Program-made: the position numbers and the translations under genes
Assembly (NCBI GenBank): GCA_035641315.1
Contig: DASQUK010000244.1
Span: forward strand, 1-64,000
Direction: 5' to 3'
Length of the DNA: 64,000 bases
Source: DASQUK01 sp035641315
GTDB taxonomy: Bacteria; Actinomycetota; Acidimicrobiia; Acidimicrobiales; VFJN01
Notes under the pieces: model-generated
Told to the model about the DNA's origin: nothing
Seen by the model: only the letters and a program-made list of their open reading frames with translations
Databases searched by the model: none
Shown here: positions 1 to 8,909 of the stretch, one piece after another
Position numbering within the stretch: position 1 is the first letter of the stretch
Layout of the letters: each line of letters starts with the position of its first letter

Positions 1-79
1 AAAGATAGCGCGGCCCCTGCCGCCATCCCCCCACGGGGCGCCGGTTGAACCACCCACGGCACCGGTAACCTGCGTTGCC

Positions 80-739
80 GTGGCGATCCGAGGGTTCGAG
101 CGACGGCTCGAGCGCATGGTGGAGGGGGCGTTCGCTCGCGCCTTCCGATCCAGCATCCGGCCGGTCGAGCTGGCCCGCCGCTTGGCCCGCGAGATGGATG
201 ATGGCCGTTCGGTCGGGGTACGCGGCACGCCGGTCGTCCCCAACCATTTCACCATCTACCTGTCGTCCGCCGATTATGCCGAGTTCGGCGACGTCCAGGA
301 TGCCCTCCGCCGCGAGCTGTGCGACGCTGCCCGGGCCCACGCCCGGGACGAGGGGTACGGCTTCATGGGACCCCTCGACGTCGAGCTGGTGGTCGACGAG
401 CGCTTCGGCACCGGGTGGTTCGAGATCGAGGGCCGGTTCCGTGAGGGGCCAGGGGGAGCGGGCGCCGGCAGCCTGGTGCTACCCACGGGCGAGCGGTTCA
501 CGCTGGCAGAGCATCCCATCAGCATCGGCCGTCGGCCCGAGTGCAACATCGTCCTCGCCGACCCCAACGTCAGCCGCAACCACGCCGAGATCCGCCCCCA
601 GGGCGAGGGCTTCATGCTGACCGATCTCGGCTCCACCAACGGCACCAAGGTCAACGGGGTACGCGTCGAGCAGCGCATGTTGGCCGACGGCGACGAGATC
701 ACGTGCGGCAACACCCGCCTCCGTTTCGAGGCCAGCTGA
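80..739 (+). CDS. fhaA: FhaA-type protein: DUF3662 plus C-terminal FHA domain
   Basis: Phosphothreonine-binding scaffold of the PknB signalling circuit. Residues 1-115 form the N-terminal DUF3662 (FhaA_N) domain, beginning with the typical MAIRGFERRLERMVEG motif. A Gly-rich linker follows, then an FHA domain (about residues 135-215) with the GRRPECNIVLAD, SRNHAEI and GSTNGT signatures that bind phosphothreonine. At 219 residues it lacks the long linker of mycobacterial FhaA, which is about 527 residues. The start is a GTG. In mycobacteria FhaA binds the phosphorylated MviN pseudokinase, and a MviN-like kinase is encoded at 53952-55580 here. It is the first gene of a same-strand run through pknB. 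Family assignment is firm; the partner is inferred. Confidence 0.93.
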   Translation: MAIRGFERRLERMVEGAFARAFRSSIRPVELARRLAREMDDGRSVGVRGTPVVPNHFTIYLSSADYAEFGDVQDALRRELCDAARAHARDEGYGFMGPLDVELVVDERFGTGWFEIEGRFREGPGGAGAGSLVLPTGERFTLAEHPISIGRRPECNIVLADPNVSRNHAEIRPQGEGFMLTDLGSTNGTKVNGVRVEQRMLADGDEITCGNTRLRFEAS

Positions 740-827
740 ACACCACCTTGACACCCAGCGTGACCAGCCCGGCGCCCGGCTCGGTCTGCTCGGGCCGGCG
801 TCTCGGCGGCCGATAGTCTCCGGCGCG

Positions 828-1298
828 GTGACCGAGCAGCTCCTCCGACTCCTCACGGGATTCCTCCTGGTGCTGCTGTACCTGTTCTTCCTCCGCGTGC
901 TCCGGGCGGTGTGGACCGAGGTCAACGCCCCCCGCGCCGCGCAGACCGTGGCGGCGGCGCCGAGCGGCAAGCGAGGCCGTGCCCGCCGGCCGCCACGCCC
1001 CAGCCGGTCCAACCACCCGCAGCTCAAGGTGCTCGAGCCGGCCGGGCTACGGGGCCGGGCGTTCCCGCTCTACGAGGAGATAACCCTCGGACGGGCGGCC
1101 GGCTGCCAGGTGCCGCTCGACGACGCCTACGCCAGCCAGGTGCATGCCCGCGTGTTCGAGCGTGACGGCCACTGGTACGTCGAGGACCTCGGCTCCACCA
1201 ACGGCACCTACCTCAACCGCCGGCGGGTGGCGGGCCCCATGGTGATCAAGCGCCATGACCGCCTGCAGATCGGCAACACCGTGCTGGAGCTGACATGA
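828..1298 (+). CDS. fhaB: FhaB/FipA-type membrane-anchored FHA domain protein
   Basis: Small FHA protein of the cell-division signalling operon. A hydrophobic segment near residues 8-28 (LLTGFLLVLLYLFFLRVLRAV) anchors it, a basic linker follows, and the FHA domain occupies about residues 65-156 with GRAAGCQVPLDD, SQVHARV and GSTNGTYL. The length of 156 residues matches mycobacterial FhaB (FipA). The start is a GTG 88 bases after fhaA ends. The Ser-Thr-Asn triad that contacts phosphothreonine is intact. Downstream, a structured repeat separates it from pstP, unlike the tight mycobacterial arrangement. Confidence 0.93.
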   Translation: MTEQLLRLLTGFLLVLLYLFFLRVLRAVWTEVNAPRAAQTVAAAPSGKRGRARRPPRPSRSNHPQLKVLEPAGLRGRAFPLYEEITLGRAAGCQVPLDDAYASQVHARVFERDGHWYVEDLGSTNGTYLNRRRVAGPMVIKRHDRLQIGNTVLELT

Positions 1299-1575
1299 GC
1301 CGGCGTCGCCCGCCCGCGCCCCTCCGCTCATCGGCGTGCCTGCGGCCCGCCTCTGAGCGATCGCCGCTTCGCGGCGAGCACCGCACTGTGTCTCTGGCTC
1401 GCTCGCACTGCGTGCTCACTCGCGTGGTCCTGTCGCCTCCGGTGCGGCGCCTACCGCCGCCGGCGCCGATAGGCGCCGACAGCGGCCCCGCATCCTCAGC
1501 GCCACCCACTCGCTACCCGCCCTCCGCCGGAGGCGAGAAAGCGGCCTCGGCCTACGGCCGAGTCGAGGTAGCCCG
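1297..1575. repeat. Mosaic intergenic repeat, copy upstream of pstP
   Basis: Gene-free stretch that starts in the fhaB stop codon and ends at the pstP GTG. Its first 33 bases and its last ~140 bases recur, with scattered changes, at 50636-50880, again between a stop codon and the next start. Bases 1354-1390 match 49851-49890 in reverse orientation; this part includes a hairpin GCCGC-TTC-GCGGC. The sequence is not protein-like in any frame. No transposase is nearby. Confidence 0.75.
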
Positions 1576-2931
1576 GTGACGGCGATGGCAGGGCGGACGG
1601 CCCTGCGGTGGGGTGGGGCCACCCACGTGGGACGCGTGCGCTCGATCAACGAGGACAACTACCTGGCCCGCGACGACGTCGGCCTGTGGGCTGTGGCCGA
1701 CGGCATGGGCGGCCACAGGGGCGGGGAGGTTGCGTCGGAGATCGCATGCGCCACCCTCGGCCGGGGCTTTGCCGACCCCACCCTCGACGGCCTGATCGAG
1801 GCCATCGAGCAGGCCAACGAGACCGTCTACGAGACCGGGTCCACCGACCCCGACCTCAGCGGCATGGGCACCACCATGGTGGTGCTGGCGGTGGTCGACG
1901 AGCGGGGCGACGAGGTGCTGGCGGTGGCCAACGTGGGCGACTCCCGCGTCTACCGGTTCTCGATCGGTGACCTCGACCAGCTCACCGACGATCACAGCCT
2001 GGTGGCCGACCTCGTGCGGGAGGGCACGCTCTCGCCCGAGGAGGCGGCGGTCCACCCCCAGCGCAACATCGTCACCCGGGTGCTCGGCGTTCACGACCGA
2101 GTGCCGGTCGACACCGTGACGATCGAACCCGTGGCCGGCGACCGCTACGTGCTGTGCTCCGACGGCCTGTTCAACGAGGTGACGGAGCCCGACATCGCCG
2201 CCGTGCTGCACCGGCTCGACGATCCTGCCGCGGCCGCCGACGAGCTGGTGCGCATGGCGGTCGAGGGCGGCGGCCGCGACAACGTGACCGTCGTGGTGGT
2301 GGACGTGATCGAAGACGGAGGTCGGGCCGGCGAAGCCTCCCAAGCACTGGCAGCGGACGACGCGCCATCCGGGGTTGCCGGCCGCGCCGAAGCCGCGGGC
2401 ATGATCGAGGCGAACGGCGGTCCGGACGGTGGGGACACGGACCTGGCGTCGCTGGCCACGGATGGCCGCGGTGACGGACGCCGGAACGGTGGGCGGGCCG
2501 GCGAGGGTGCCCTGCACTCGAGGCCACGGGCTCGCCGAGTCACGTGGCGGGTCCTGTTGTTCTCCCTGATCCTGCTGGCGCTGGTGGGCGGCGCCTTCGC
2601 CACCATCCAGTGGTACGGCCGCTCGACGTACTTCGTCGGCTTCGAGGGCGACCGCGTCGCCGTCTTCAAGGGACGCCCCGGCGGCGTCCTGTGGCTCGAC
2701 CCCGTGCTGGAGGAGACCTCGAGCATCGACCGGGACGACGTGCCGGCCGACACCCTCGATGACCTCGAGGCCGGCAAGGAGCAGTCGTCGCTCGCCAACG
2801 CCAATCGCTACGTCGACCGCCTGTCCGAGCGCGTCGACGAGCTCGCCGCCGCCACGACGACCACGACGACCCGGCCGACCACCACGACCTCCACCACCCG
2901 CCCGAGGACGACAACTACCCGGGTCCCATGA
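1576..2931 (+). CDS. pstP: PP2C-family Ser/Thr phosphatase with transmembrane anchor (PstP)
   Basis: Metal-dependent protein phosphatase that reverses PknB-type phosphorylation at the membrane. The catalytic domain (residues 1-245) has the PP2C motifs RSINEDN (22-28), VADGMGG (40-46), GMGTTMV, NVGDSRVY, LTDDHS, CSDGLFNEV and GGRDNVTVVVV, which carry the metal-binding aspartates. A low-complexity linker leads to one transmembrane helix at about 325-347, an extracellular domain of ~85 residues, and a Thr-rich tail. At 451 residues it is somewhat shorter than mycobacterial PstP. The start is a GTG immediately after the repeat. The stop overlaps the rodA start by four bases (ATGA), which implies translational coupling. 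Confidence 0.95.
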   Translation: MTAMAGRTALRWGGATHVGRVRSINEDNYLARDDVGLWAVADGMGGHRGGEVASEIACATLGRGFADPTLDGLIEAIEQANETVYETGSTDPDLSGMGTTMVVLAVVDERGDEVLAVANVGDSRVYRFSIGDLDQLTDDHSLVADLVREGTLSPEEAAVHPQRNIVTRVLGVHDRVPVDTVTIEPVAGDRYVLCSDGLFNEVTEPDIAAVLHRLDDPAAAADELVRMAVEGGGRDNVTVVVVDVIEDGGRAGEASQALAADDAPSGVAGRAEAAGMIEANGGPDGGDTDLASLATDGRGDGRRNGGRAGEGALHSRPRARRVTWRVLLFSLILLALVGGAFATIQWYGRSTYFVGFEGDRVAVFKGRPGGVLWLDPVLEETSSIDRDDVPADTLDDLEAGKEQSSLANANRYVDRLSERVDELAAATTTTTTRPTTTTSTTRPRTTTTRVP

Positions 2932-4256
2932 TCGGCGCCGTTCGTCGCAACGCCGAGCTGGGCCTGCTGGTGCTGGGCACCATGTTCGTGGTCGGTGCCT
3001 ACGTGCTGACCACGCTCCCCGACGACAGCCCCATCCCGAACACCACCGGCCCGTTCCTGGCCATCATCGTGGGCCTGCCGCTGCTGGCCCACATCGCCGT
3101 CCGCCGCTTCGCGCCGCAGGCCGACGGCATGCTGCTCCCCCTGGCCAGCCTGCTCAACGGGCTGGGCTACGTGTTCGTCGTCCGCATCGACGAGGCCCGC
3201 GCCGATCCCGACGGGCTCGCCGGCCTGCAATCCATCTGGATGATCCTCGGCGTCGCGGCCTTCATCGCCACGCTCGTCGTCGTGCGCGACGTCCGGGTCC
3301 TCGAGCGCTACCGCTACACCGCTGGCCTGGTGGGCATCGTCCTCCTGCTGCTGCCGCTGGTCCCGGTCCTGGGGCGCACGATCAACGGCAGCAAGATCTG
3401 GGTCTCGATCGGACCGGTCAACTTCCAGCCCGGCGAGTTCGCCAAGCTGGCGCTGGCAGTGTTCTTCGCCGGCTACCTGTGGGAGAAGCGCGAGCTGCTG
3501 GCCATCAACCGGGCCTATGGCCCCTTCTCGCTGCCCGATCCCAAGCACCTCGGGCCGGTGCTGCTGGCGTGGGGGGCGTCGCTGGTGGTCATGGTGTCGG
3601 AGCGCGACCTCGGCTCGTCGCTGCTGTTCTTCACCCTGTTCCTGGTGCTCATCTGGGTCGCCACCGAGCGGGTGTCGTACCTGGCGGTGGGCGTGCTGCT
3701 GTTCGCCGGCGGCGCAGTGTTCGCCTTCAATGCCTTCGGCCACGTGCAGGAACGGGTCGACACCTGGTTCGACCCATGGGGCAAGGACGAGGGCTACCAG
3801 GTGGTGCAGGCGGCGTTCGCCATGGCCGACGGGGGCGTCTCGGGGACCGGGCTGGCGCTCGGCTCGCCGACCAAGATCCCGGTGGTCGAGAGCGACATGA
3901 TCTTCGCCGCCATCGGCGAGGAGCTCGGGCTGCTGGGCGCCACCGCCGTGCTCATCGGCTTCCTCCTCATGATCGGCGCCGGCCTGCGCATCGCCCAGCA
4001 GTCGGCCCGTGGCTTCGAGCGGTTGCTGGCGGTCGGGCTGACCACCCTGCTCGGGTTCCAGGCCTTCATCATCATGGCCGGGGTCGTGCGGCTGCTGCCG
4101 CTGACCGGCGTCACCCTGCCGTTCATCTCCTACGGGGGCTCCTCGCTGCTGGCCAACTACGTGCTGTTGGCCCTCCTGCTGCGGATCTCGCACGACACGG
4201 GCCAGCGGCAGGCCGAGCGCCTGGTGGCGCAGTCGGTGACCGAGGTGGTGGCGTGA
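2928..4256 (+). CDS. rodA: SEDS-family peptidoglycan glycosyltransferase RodA/FtsW
   Basis: Polytopic membrane polymerase that joins lipid II into glycan strands with a partner class B penicillin-binding protein. The 442-residue sequence has about ten hydrophobic segments and SEDS signatures: GSKIWVSIGPVNFQPGEFAKL near residue 155, ERDLGSSLLFF near 225, and GLALGSPTKIPVVESDMIFAAIGEELG near 310, where the ESD and GEE acidic residues are conserved. It ends with the LPFISYGGSS motif. It overlaps pstP upstream and pbpA downstream by four bases each. Operon context (pstP-rodA-pbpA-pknB) supports RodA rather than the division-specific FtsW, but sequence alone does not fully separate the two. Confidence 0.93.
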   Translation: MIGAVRRNAELGLLVLGTMFVVGAYVLTTLPDDSPIPNTTGPFLAIIVGLPLLAHIAVRRFAPQADGMLLPLASLLNGLGYVFVVRIDEARADPDGLAGLQSIWMILGVAAFIATLVVVRDVRVLERYRYTAGLVGIVLLLLPLVPVLGRTINGSKIWVSIGPVNFQPGEFAKLALAVFFAGYLWEKRELLAINRAYGPFSLPDPKHLGPVLLAWGASLVVMVSERDLGSSLLFFTLFLVLIWVATERVSYLAVGVLLFAGGAVFAFNAFGHVQERVDTWFDPWGKDEGYQVVQAAFAMADGGVSGTGLALGSPTKIPVVESDMIFAAIGEELGLLGATAVLIGFLLMIGAGLRIAQQSARGFERLLAVGLTTLLGFQAFIIMAGVVRLLPLTGVTLPFISYGGSSLLANYVLLALLLRISHDTGQRQAERLVAQSVTEVVA

Positions 4257-5800
4257 GTAAGCAGATACGCAACATCGGCGTGTTCCTGGCGGTCTGCTAC
4301 GCGGCGCTGTTCCTGCAGGTCAACCGGCTGACGATCTTCGAGGCCAACGAGCTCCAGGACAACCCGGCCAACACCCGGGAGGTCGAGCGCGACTTCTCCG
4401 GCCCCCGGGGATCGATGATCACGGCCGACGGCGTGGTCGTGGCCGAGTCGGTGCCGTCGAACGACCAGTACGAGCTGCAGCGCCGGTACCCCACCGGGCC
4501 CTTGTTCGCCCACGTGACCGGCTACTTCGCCTTCGAGCTGGGCGCCACCGGGCTGGAGCGGACCTACAACGACGACCTGGCGGGACGCACGCTCGACCTC
4601 GACCTGCAGGAGATCTCGGACCTGTTCGTCGACCGCGAGCGGGTCGGCGACCTCACGCTCACGCTGCGCCAGGACGTGCAGGAGGCGGCGGCCGCAGCCC
4701 TCGACGGGCGGGAGGGGTCGGTGGTCGCGGTCGATCCCCGCAACGGCGAGATCCTGGCGCTGTACTCCAACCCGACGTACGACCCCAACCTGCTGGCGAC
4801 CCACGACTTCAACCGCGCCGAAGCCGATTCCAACCGGCTCACCGCCGACCCCGAGAAGCCCACCCTGGCGCGCTCGTACCAGGACACCTTCTTCCCGGGC
4901 TCGACGTTCAAGGTCGTGACCGCCTCCGCAGGCGTCGAGCGGGGCGGCGTGACGCCCGACGAGCCCGACTACCCGGTTCGCGAGGCCTACCAGCCGGTGA
5001 CCCCCAGCGGGCAGCCGCAGGGGCGGCCGATCAGCAACTTCGGCGGGTCCAGCTGCGGGGGGACGCTGTTCCCGATCCTCCAGGCGTCGTGCAACTCCGC
5101 TTTCGCCGAGATGGGCTCCGCGGACGTGGGGGCCGACGGCATGATCGACGTCGCACAGGCATTCGGGTTCAACCAGGACGTGCCGATCGACCTGCCTCGC
5201 CCAGCGCAGTCTTCGTTCGACACCGAGGTCGACGGCACGCCGTTGGAACAGAACCCCGCCGTGCTGGCCCAGATGTCCATCGGCCAGAACCGGGTGCGGG
5301 CCACGCCCCTGCAGATGGCGCTGGTTGCGGCCGCCGCCGCCAACGGCGGGGAGATCATGACGCCGCACGTGGTGCGCGAGGTGCGCGACGACCAGGGCGA
5401 GGTGGTCGAGACCGCCGCCACCGACGACGTTTGGACCCGGGCCATGGACGGCGGCACCGCCGACCTCCTACGGGAGGCGATGATCTCGGTGGTCACCGAC
5501 GGCACCGCCGACCGGCTCGACGACGGGCTCGAGAGCTTCGTCGTCGGCGGCAAGACCGGCACCGCCCAGCTCGGCACCACACCACCCCGCTCCCACGCCT
5601 GGATCATCGGGTTCGCCGGCCCCGAGAACGAGCCACCCAGCGTGGCCGTTGCGGTGATCGTGGAGGGACAGGAAGGCGCGAGCGAGCAAACTGGTGGCAG
5701 AGTGGCAGCGCCGATCGCCGCGGACGTCATGCGGCAGGCGCTGGAGCAGCCGGTTGTGCCGGCTGACCAGGAGGCTGGGGATGCCGATGGACAGCAATGA
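4253..5800 (+). CDS. pbpA: Class B penicillin-binding protein PbpA (transpeptidase)
   Basis: D,D-transpeptidase that crosslinks the strands made by RodA. The start is the GTG in the GTGA overlap with rodA, giving 515 residues. An N-terminal membrane anchor (about 8-24) is followed by a short dimerisation region with the GPRGSMITADG motif and a transpeptidase domain with S217-TFK220, S279-CN281 and K434-TG436, the complete serine-acylase triad. The size matches mycobacterial PbpA (491 residues). No PASTA repeats are present. A longer upstream open frame exists but overlaps rodA entirely, so it was not used. Confidence 0.95.
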   Translation: MSKQIRNIGVFLAVCYAALFLQVNRLTIFEANELQDNPANTREVERDFSGPRGSMITADGVVVAESVPSNDQYELQRRYPTGPLFAHVTGYFAFELGATGLERTYNDDLAGRTLDLDLQEISDLFVDRERVGDLTLTLRQDVQEAAAAALDGREGSVVAVDPRNGEILALYSNPTYDPNLLATHDFNRAEADSNRLTADPEKPTLARSYQDTFFPGSTFKVVTASAGVERGGVTPDEPDYPVREAYQPVTPSGQPQGRPISNFGGSSCGGTLFPILQASCNSAFAEMGSADVGADGMIDVAQAFGFNQDVPIDLPRPAQSSFDTEVDGTPLEQNPAVLAQMSIGQNRVRATPLQMALVAAAAANGGEIMTPHVVREVRDDQGEVVETAATDDVWTRAMDGGTADLLREAMISVVTDGTADRLDDGLESFVVGGKTGTAQLGTTPPRSHAWIIGFAGPENEPPSVAVAVIVEGQEGASEQTGGRVAAPIAADVMRQALEQPVVPADQEAGDADGQQ

Positions 5801-5847
5801 GGCCGAAGTCGGGCGGGGATACCCCCATCTCGTAACCTGAGGTCCAG

Positions 5848-7815
5848 ATGTCGTCGCAGCAGGGACAGGTCATCTTCAACGGGCGCTACGAGCTGCACCG
5901 GCGGCTCGGGCGCGGCGGCATGGCCGAGGTCTACCTGGCGCGCGACCAGATGCTCGACCGCCCGGTGGCGGTCAAGGTGCTGTTCCCGGCGCTGGCGACC
6001 GACGCCGGCTTCGTCGAGCGCTTCCGCCGTGAGGCCCAGTCGGCCGCCAACCTGCAGCACGCCAACATCGTCTCGGTGTTCGACTGGGGCGAGGCCAACG
6101 GCACCTACTTCATCGTGATGGAGTACGTCGAGGGGCACACCTTGGCAGAGGTCCTGCGGGACGACGGCCGCGTGCACCCCGACCGCGCCGCCGAGATCAC
6201 CGCCGACATCGCCGCCGCCCTCGGCTTCGCCCACCGCAACGGCGTGGTCCACCGCGACGTCAAGCCCGGCAACGTGCTCGTCACCGCCGACGGGACGGTC
6301 AAGGTGGCCGACTTCGGCATCGCCCGCGCCATCAGCGACTCGGCCGATCAGAACCTCACCAAGACCGGCTCGGTCATGGGCACGGCCACCTACTTCTCGC
6401 CGGAGCAAGCCCGCGGCGCGTCGGTCGATCCCCGCAGCGACATCTACAGCCTGGGCTGCGTGCTCTACGAGATGACGACCGGGCACGCCCCCTTCGCCGG
6501 CGAGAGCGCGGTGGCGATCGCCTACAAGCACGTGCAGGAGAACCCGGTTCCGCCCCGGCAGATCGACCCCGCCCTGCCCGAGACGCTCGAGGCCATCACG
6601 CTCAAGTGCCTGGCCAAGAACCCGGCGAACCGCTATCCGACCGCGCAGGACCTGCGGGCCGATCTGCGTCGCTACCTCGACGGCGCGCGCATCCTGGCTG
6701 AGCCGGTGCTGGCGCCGCCCATCGACCCCGGGGCCACCAACGTGATGGCGCCCACCGGTTACGGCGACCGCACCGCGGTGGTGGGGGGTTGGGCCGGCGA
6801 CGACGACTACGGCGACTACCGCGAGTACGAGGACTACGCCCAGCCCGAGGAGGAGCCCAAGCGCTCCAAGTGGTTCCTGGCCCTGCTCGTGTTGTTGCTG
6901 CTCATCCTGGCCGGGCTGCTGTTCCTGCTCGTCCGCAACTTCGGTGATGGCGACGAAGACCCCACGCTGGTCACGGTGCCGAACGTCGTGGGCCAAACCG
7001 CGGACGAAGCCGAGGCCACGCTCGAGGCCGAGGGCTTCACGGTCAGGCGAGAGATGCAGGAGTCGGATCAGCCGGTCGATCAGGTGATCGCCCAGAACCC
7101 CGAGCCGGCGGAGCAAGCCGAGGAAGGCTCGACCGTCACCATCACGGTCAGCCAGGGCCCCGCACCGGTCGAAGTGCCCGACGTCGTGGGTAGGACCGTC
7201 GACGAGGCCAGTCAGCAGCTCCAGGCACTCGGGTTCGTGGTCACGCAGGTGGCGCAGCAGAACAACGACGTCGAGGAGAACATCGTCATCAGCACCGACC
7301 CTGCAGCCGGGGAGGAGGCCCCCGAGGGCTCGACGATCACGCTCAACTACTCGTCCGGCCCCAACACGATCGCGATCCCCGAGGTACGCGGCCAGAGCGA
7401 GAACGACGCCCGCAACACGCTCACGGGTGCGGGATTCACCGGCAACATCCAGGTGCGCCAGCAAGCGTCGGACGATGTCCCCGAGGGCCAGGCCATCGGC
7501 ACGGAGCCCGCGGCCGGCCAACAGGCCGCGCCCGACGCCGCTATCACGCTGGTCATGTCGTCGGGCCCGGGCCAGGTGGGCGTGCCCAACGTCGTGGGGC
7601 TCAGCGAGGACAACGCCCGGGCGCAGATCGAGGCCGCTGGCCTGGTCGTGCAGACGAGCGACCAGGAGACGCAGAATCCCAACGAGGACGGCCGGGTGCT
7701 GAGCCAGGTCCCTACGGGAGGCGAGGTCGACCAAGGCTCGACCGTCAACCTGGTGATCGGCCGCTTCCGGGAGCCGGAGAACACGACGACGACCGAGCCC
7801 GGCAACGGCGACTGA
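5848..7815 (+). CDS. pknB: Ser/Thr protein kinase PknB with four PASTA domains
   Basis: Receptor kinase that senses muropeptides or lipid II and phosphorylates FHA proteins and wall enzymes. The kinase domain (residues 13-275) has the glycine loop LGRGGMAEVY, K43, H135-R-D137 and D155-FG157, all intact, plus an activation loop rich in Thr and Ser ending in SPEQARG. An acidic juxtamembrane segment precedes one transmembrane helix at about 341-364. Four extracellular PASTA repeats follow from residue 373 (each starting like VPNVVGQT, VPDVVGRT, IPEVRGQS, VPNVVGLS), then a Thr-rich tail. The ATG lies 47 bases after pbpA. It is the only kinase here; the mycobacterial locus also has pknA. Confidence 0.97.
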   Translation: MSSQQGQVIFNGRYELHRRLGRGGMAEVYLARDQMLDRPVAVKVLFPALATDAGFVERFRREAQSAANLQHANIVSVFDWGEANGTYFIVMEYVEGHTLAEVLRDDGRVHPDRAAEITADIAAALGFAHRNGVVHRDVKPGNVLVTADGTVKVADFGIARAISDSADQNLTKTGSVMGTATYFSPEQARGASVDPRSDIYSLGCVLYEMTTGHAPFAGESAVAIAYKHVQENPVPPRQIDPALPETLEAITLKCLAKNPANRYPTAQDLRADLRRYLDGARILAEPVLAPPIDPGATNVMAPTGYGDRTAVVGGWAGDDDYGDYREYEDYAQPEEEPKRSKWFLALLVLLLLILAGLLFLLVRNFGDGDEDPTLVTVPNVVGQTADEAEATLEAEGFTVRREMQESDQPVDQVIAQNPEPAEQAEEGSTVTITVSQGPAPVEVPDVVGRTVDEASQQLQALGFVVTQVAQQNNDVEENIVISTDPAAGEEAPEGSTITLNYSSGPNTIAIPEVRGQSENDARNTLTGAGFTGNIQVRQQASDDVPEGQAIGTEPAAGQQAAPDAAITLVMSSGPGQVGVPNVVGLSEDNARAQIEAAGLVVQTSDQETQNPNEDGRVLSQVPTGGEVDQGSTVNLVIGRFREPENTTTTEPGNGD

Positions 7816-7821
7816 CGGCGC

Positions 7822-8580
7822 ATGGCGCGCACGCTGGTGCTGCTCCGCCACGGCGAGAGCGAGTGGAACCTCAAGAACCTGTTCACGGGCTGGTACGACT
7901 GCGACCTGACCGCCACCGGTGAAGCCCAGGCCATCGCCGGTGGGCGGCTCATGGCCGAAAGGGGCTTTCTGCCGGACGTGGTGCACACGTCGGTGCTGGT
8001 GCGGGCCATCCGCACCGCCGACCTGGCGCTGCGGGAGATGGGCCGCACGTGGATCCCGGTGCGGCGGCACTGGCGCCTCAACGAGCGCCACTACGGCGAC
8101 CTGCAGGGCCTGAACAAGGCCGAGACCGCCGAGCGCTTCGGTGCCGATCAGGTGAAGGTGTGGCGCCGCTCGTACGACGTGCCGCCCCCCGCCATGGACC
8201 GGGGCGACCCGCGCAACGTGCGCCACGACCCCCGCTACGCGGCGCTACCGCCCGAGCTGGTACCCGACACCGAGTGCCTGGCCGACGTGGTCGACCGCAT
8301 GCTGCCCTACTGGTACGACGCCATCGTCCCTGACCTGGCCGACGCCAAGGTCGTGTTGGTGTCGGCCCACGGCAACAGTCTGCGGGCGTTGGTGAAGCAC
8401 CTCGACGGCATCTCCGACGCCGACATCGTCGAGCTCAACGTTCCCACCGGCGAGCCGCTGGTGTACGACCTGGGCGACGACTACATGCCCCTCGAGGTCA
8501 AGCCGACGATCGAGCGCTACCTGCGCTCGCCCGAGGAGATCGCAGCCGCCGCCGAGGCCGTTGCCCGCCAGGCCGGCTAG
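7822..8580 (+). CDS. gpmA: 2,3-bisphosphoglycerate-dependent phosphoglycerate mutase
   Basis: Glycolytic/gluconeogenic enzyme interconverting 3- and 2-phosphoglycerate. The catalytic RHGESEWN motif is at residues 9-16, with the second catalytic stretch LNERHYGDLQGLNK near 90 and SAHGNSLRAL near 185 (second histidine). The length of 252 residues is typical of dPGM. It begins six bases after pknB ends, so it may be read from the same transcript, although its product is cytosolic and unrelated to wall signalling. It converges with a small membrane-protein gene ending at 8589. Confidence 0.95.
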   Translation: MARTLVLLRHGESEWNLKNLFTGWYDCDLTATGEAQAIAGGRLMAERGFLPDVVHTSVLVRAIRTADLALREMGRTWIPVRRHWRLNERHYGDLQGLNKAETAERFGADQVKVWRRSYDVPPPAMDRGDPRNVRHDPRYAALPPELVPDTECLADVVDRMLPYWYDAIVPDLADAKVVLVSAHGNSLRALVKHLDGISDADIVELNVPTGEPLVYDLGDDYMPLEVKPTIERYLRSPEEIAAAAEAVARQAG

Positions 8581-8588
8581 AGCCGGGG

Positions 8589-8771
8589 CTACAGCCGAAC
8601 GGCGACCGCCCCGTCCAACGCGGGGATCGGCCACAGCACCACCGCCAGGATGAAGGTTGCGATCTGCGAGCCGTTCTCGAGGTTCTCGGCGTAGTTCTTG
8701 TTGGCGGCGACGATCACACCGATCACGACCCAGATCACCAGGATCAGGGGGATCGAGACACGTGAGCGCAT
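8589..8771 (-). CDS. Small membrane protein of unknown function (60 aa)
   Basis: Encodes two predicted transmembrane helices: IPLILVIWVVIGVIVAAN near the N-terminus and ATFILAVVLWPIPAL near the C-terminus, joined by a short polar loop (KNYAENLENGS). I recognise it only as a type of small hypothetical protein common in actinobacteria. The chosen ATG is preceded by GGGAGG at five-base spacing; an in-frame ATG six codons upstream lacks such a site. It lies downstream of amtB on the same strand, beyond the terminator-like hairpin at 8845-8874, so it may have its own promoter. Confidence 0.65.
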   Translation of the reverse strand: MRSRVSIPLILVIWVVIGVIVAANKNYAENLENGSQIATFILAVVLWPIPALDGAVAVRL

Positions 8772-8844
8772 GGTTGCCTCCCTTGACAAGGGGTCCCAGC
8801 CCCGGCCCCGTGGGCCTACCCCGCGTGCGGGCCGGATAGACGCG

Positions 8845-8874
8845 GAGGAGCGGCCCCCACAGGAGCCGCTCCTC
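8845..8874. terminator. Stem-loop downstream of amtB
   Basis: Perfect ten-base-pair inverted repeat (GAGGAGCGGC / GCCGCTCCTC) with a ten-base loop, 36 bases beyond the amtB stop. There is no strong U tract, which is common for actinobacterial terminators. Confidence 0.6.
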
Positions 8875-8909
8875 TGTCGGATGGTGCTTGCCGAAGGGGT
8901 TCCGCCGAT

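Noticed and set aside
4987..8226. Long open frame (over 1000 codons) on the minus strand opposite pbpA, pknB and gpmA.
   Set aside because: High GC makes long antisense frames common; this one is His/Arg/Gly/Val-rich without any domain, while the plus-strand genes show full catalytic motifs.
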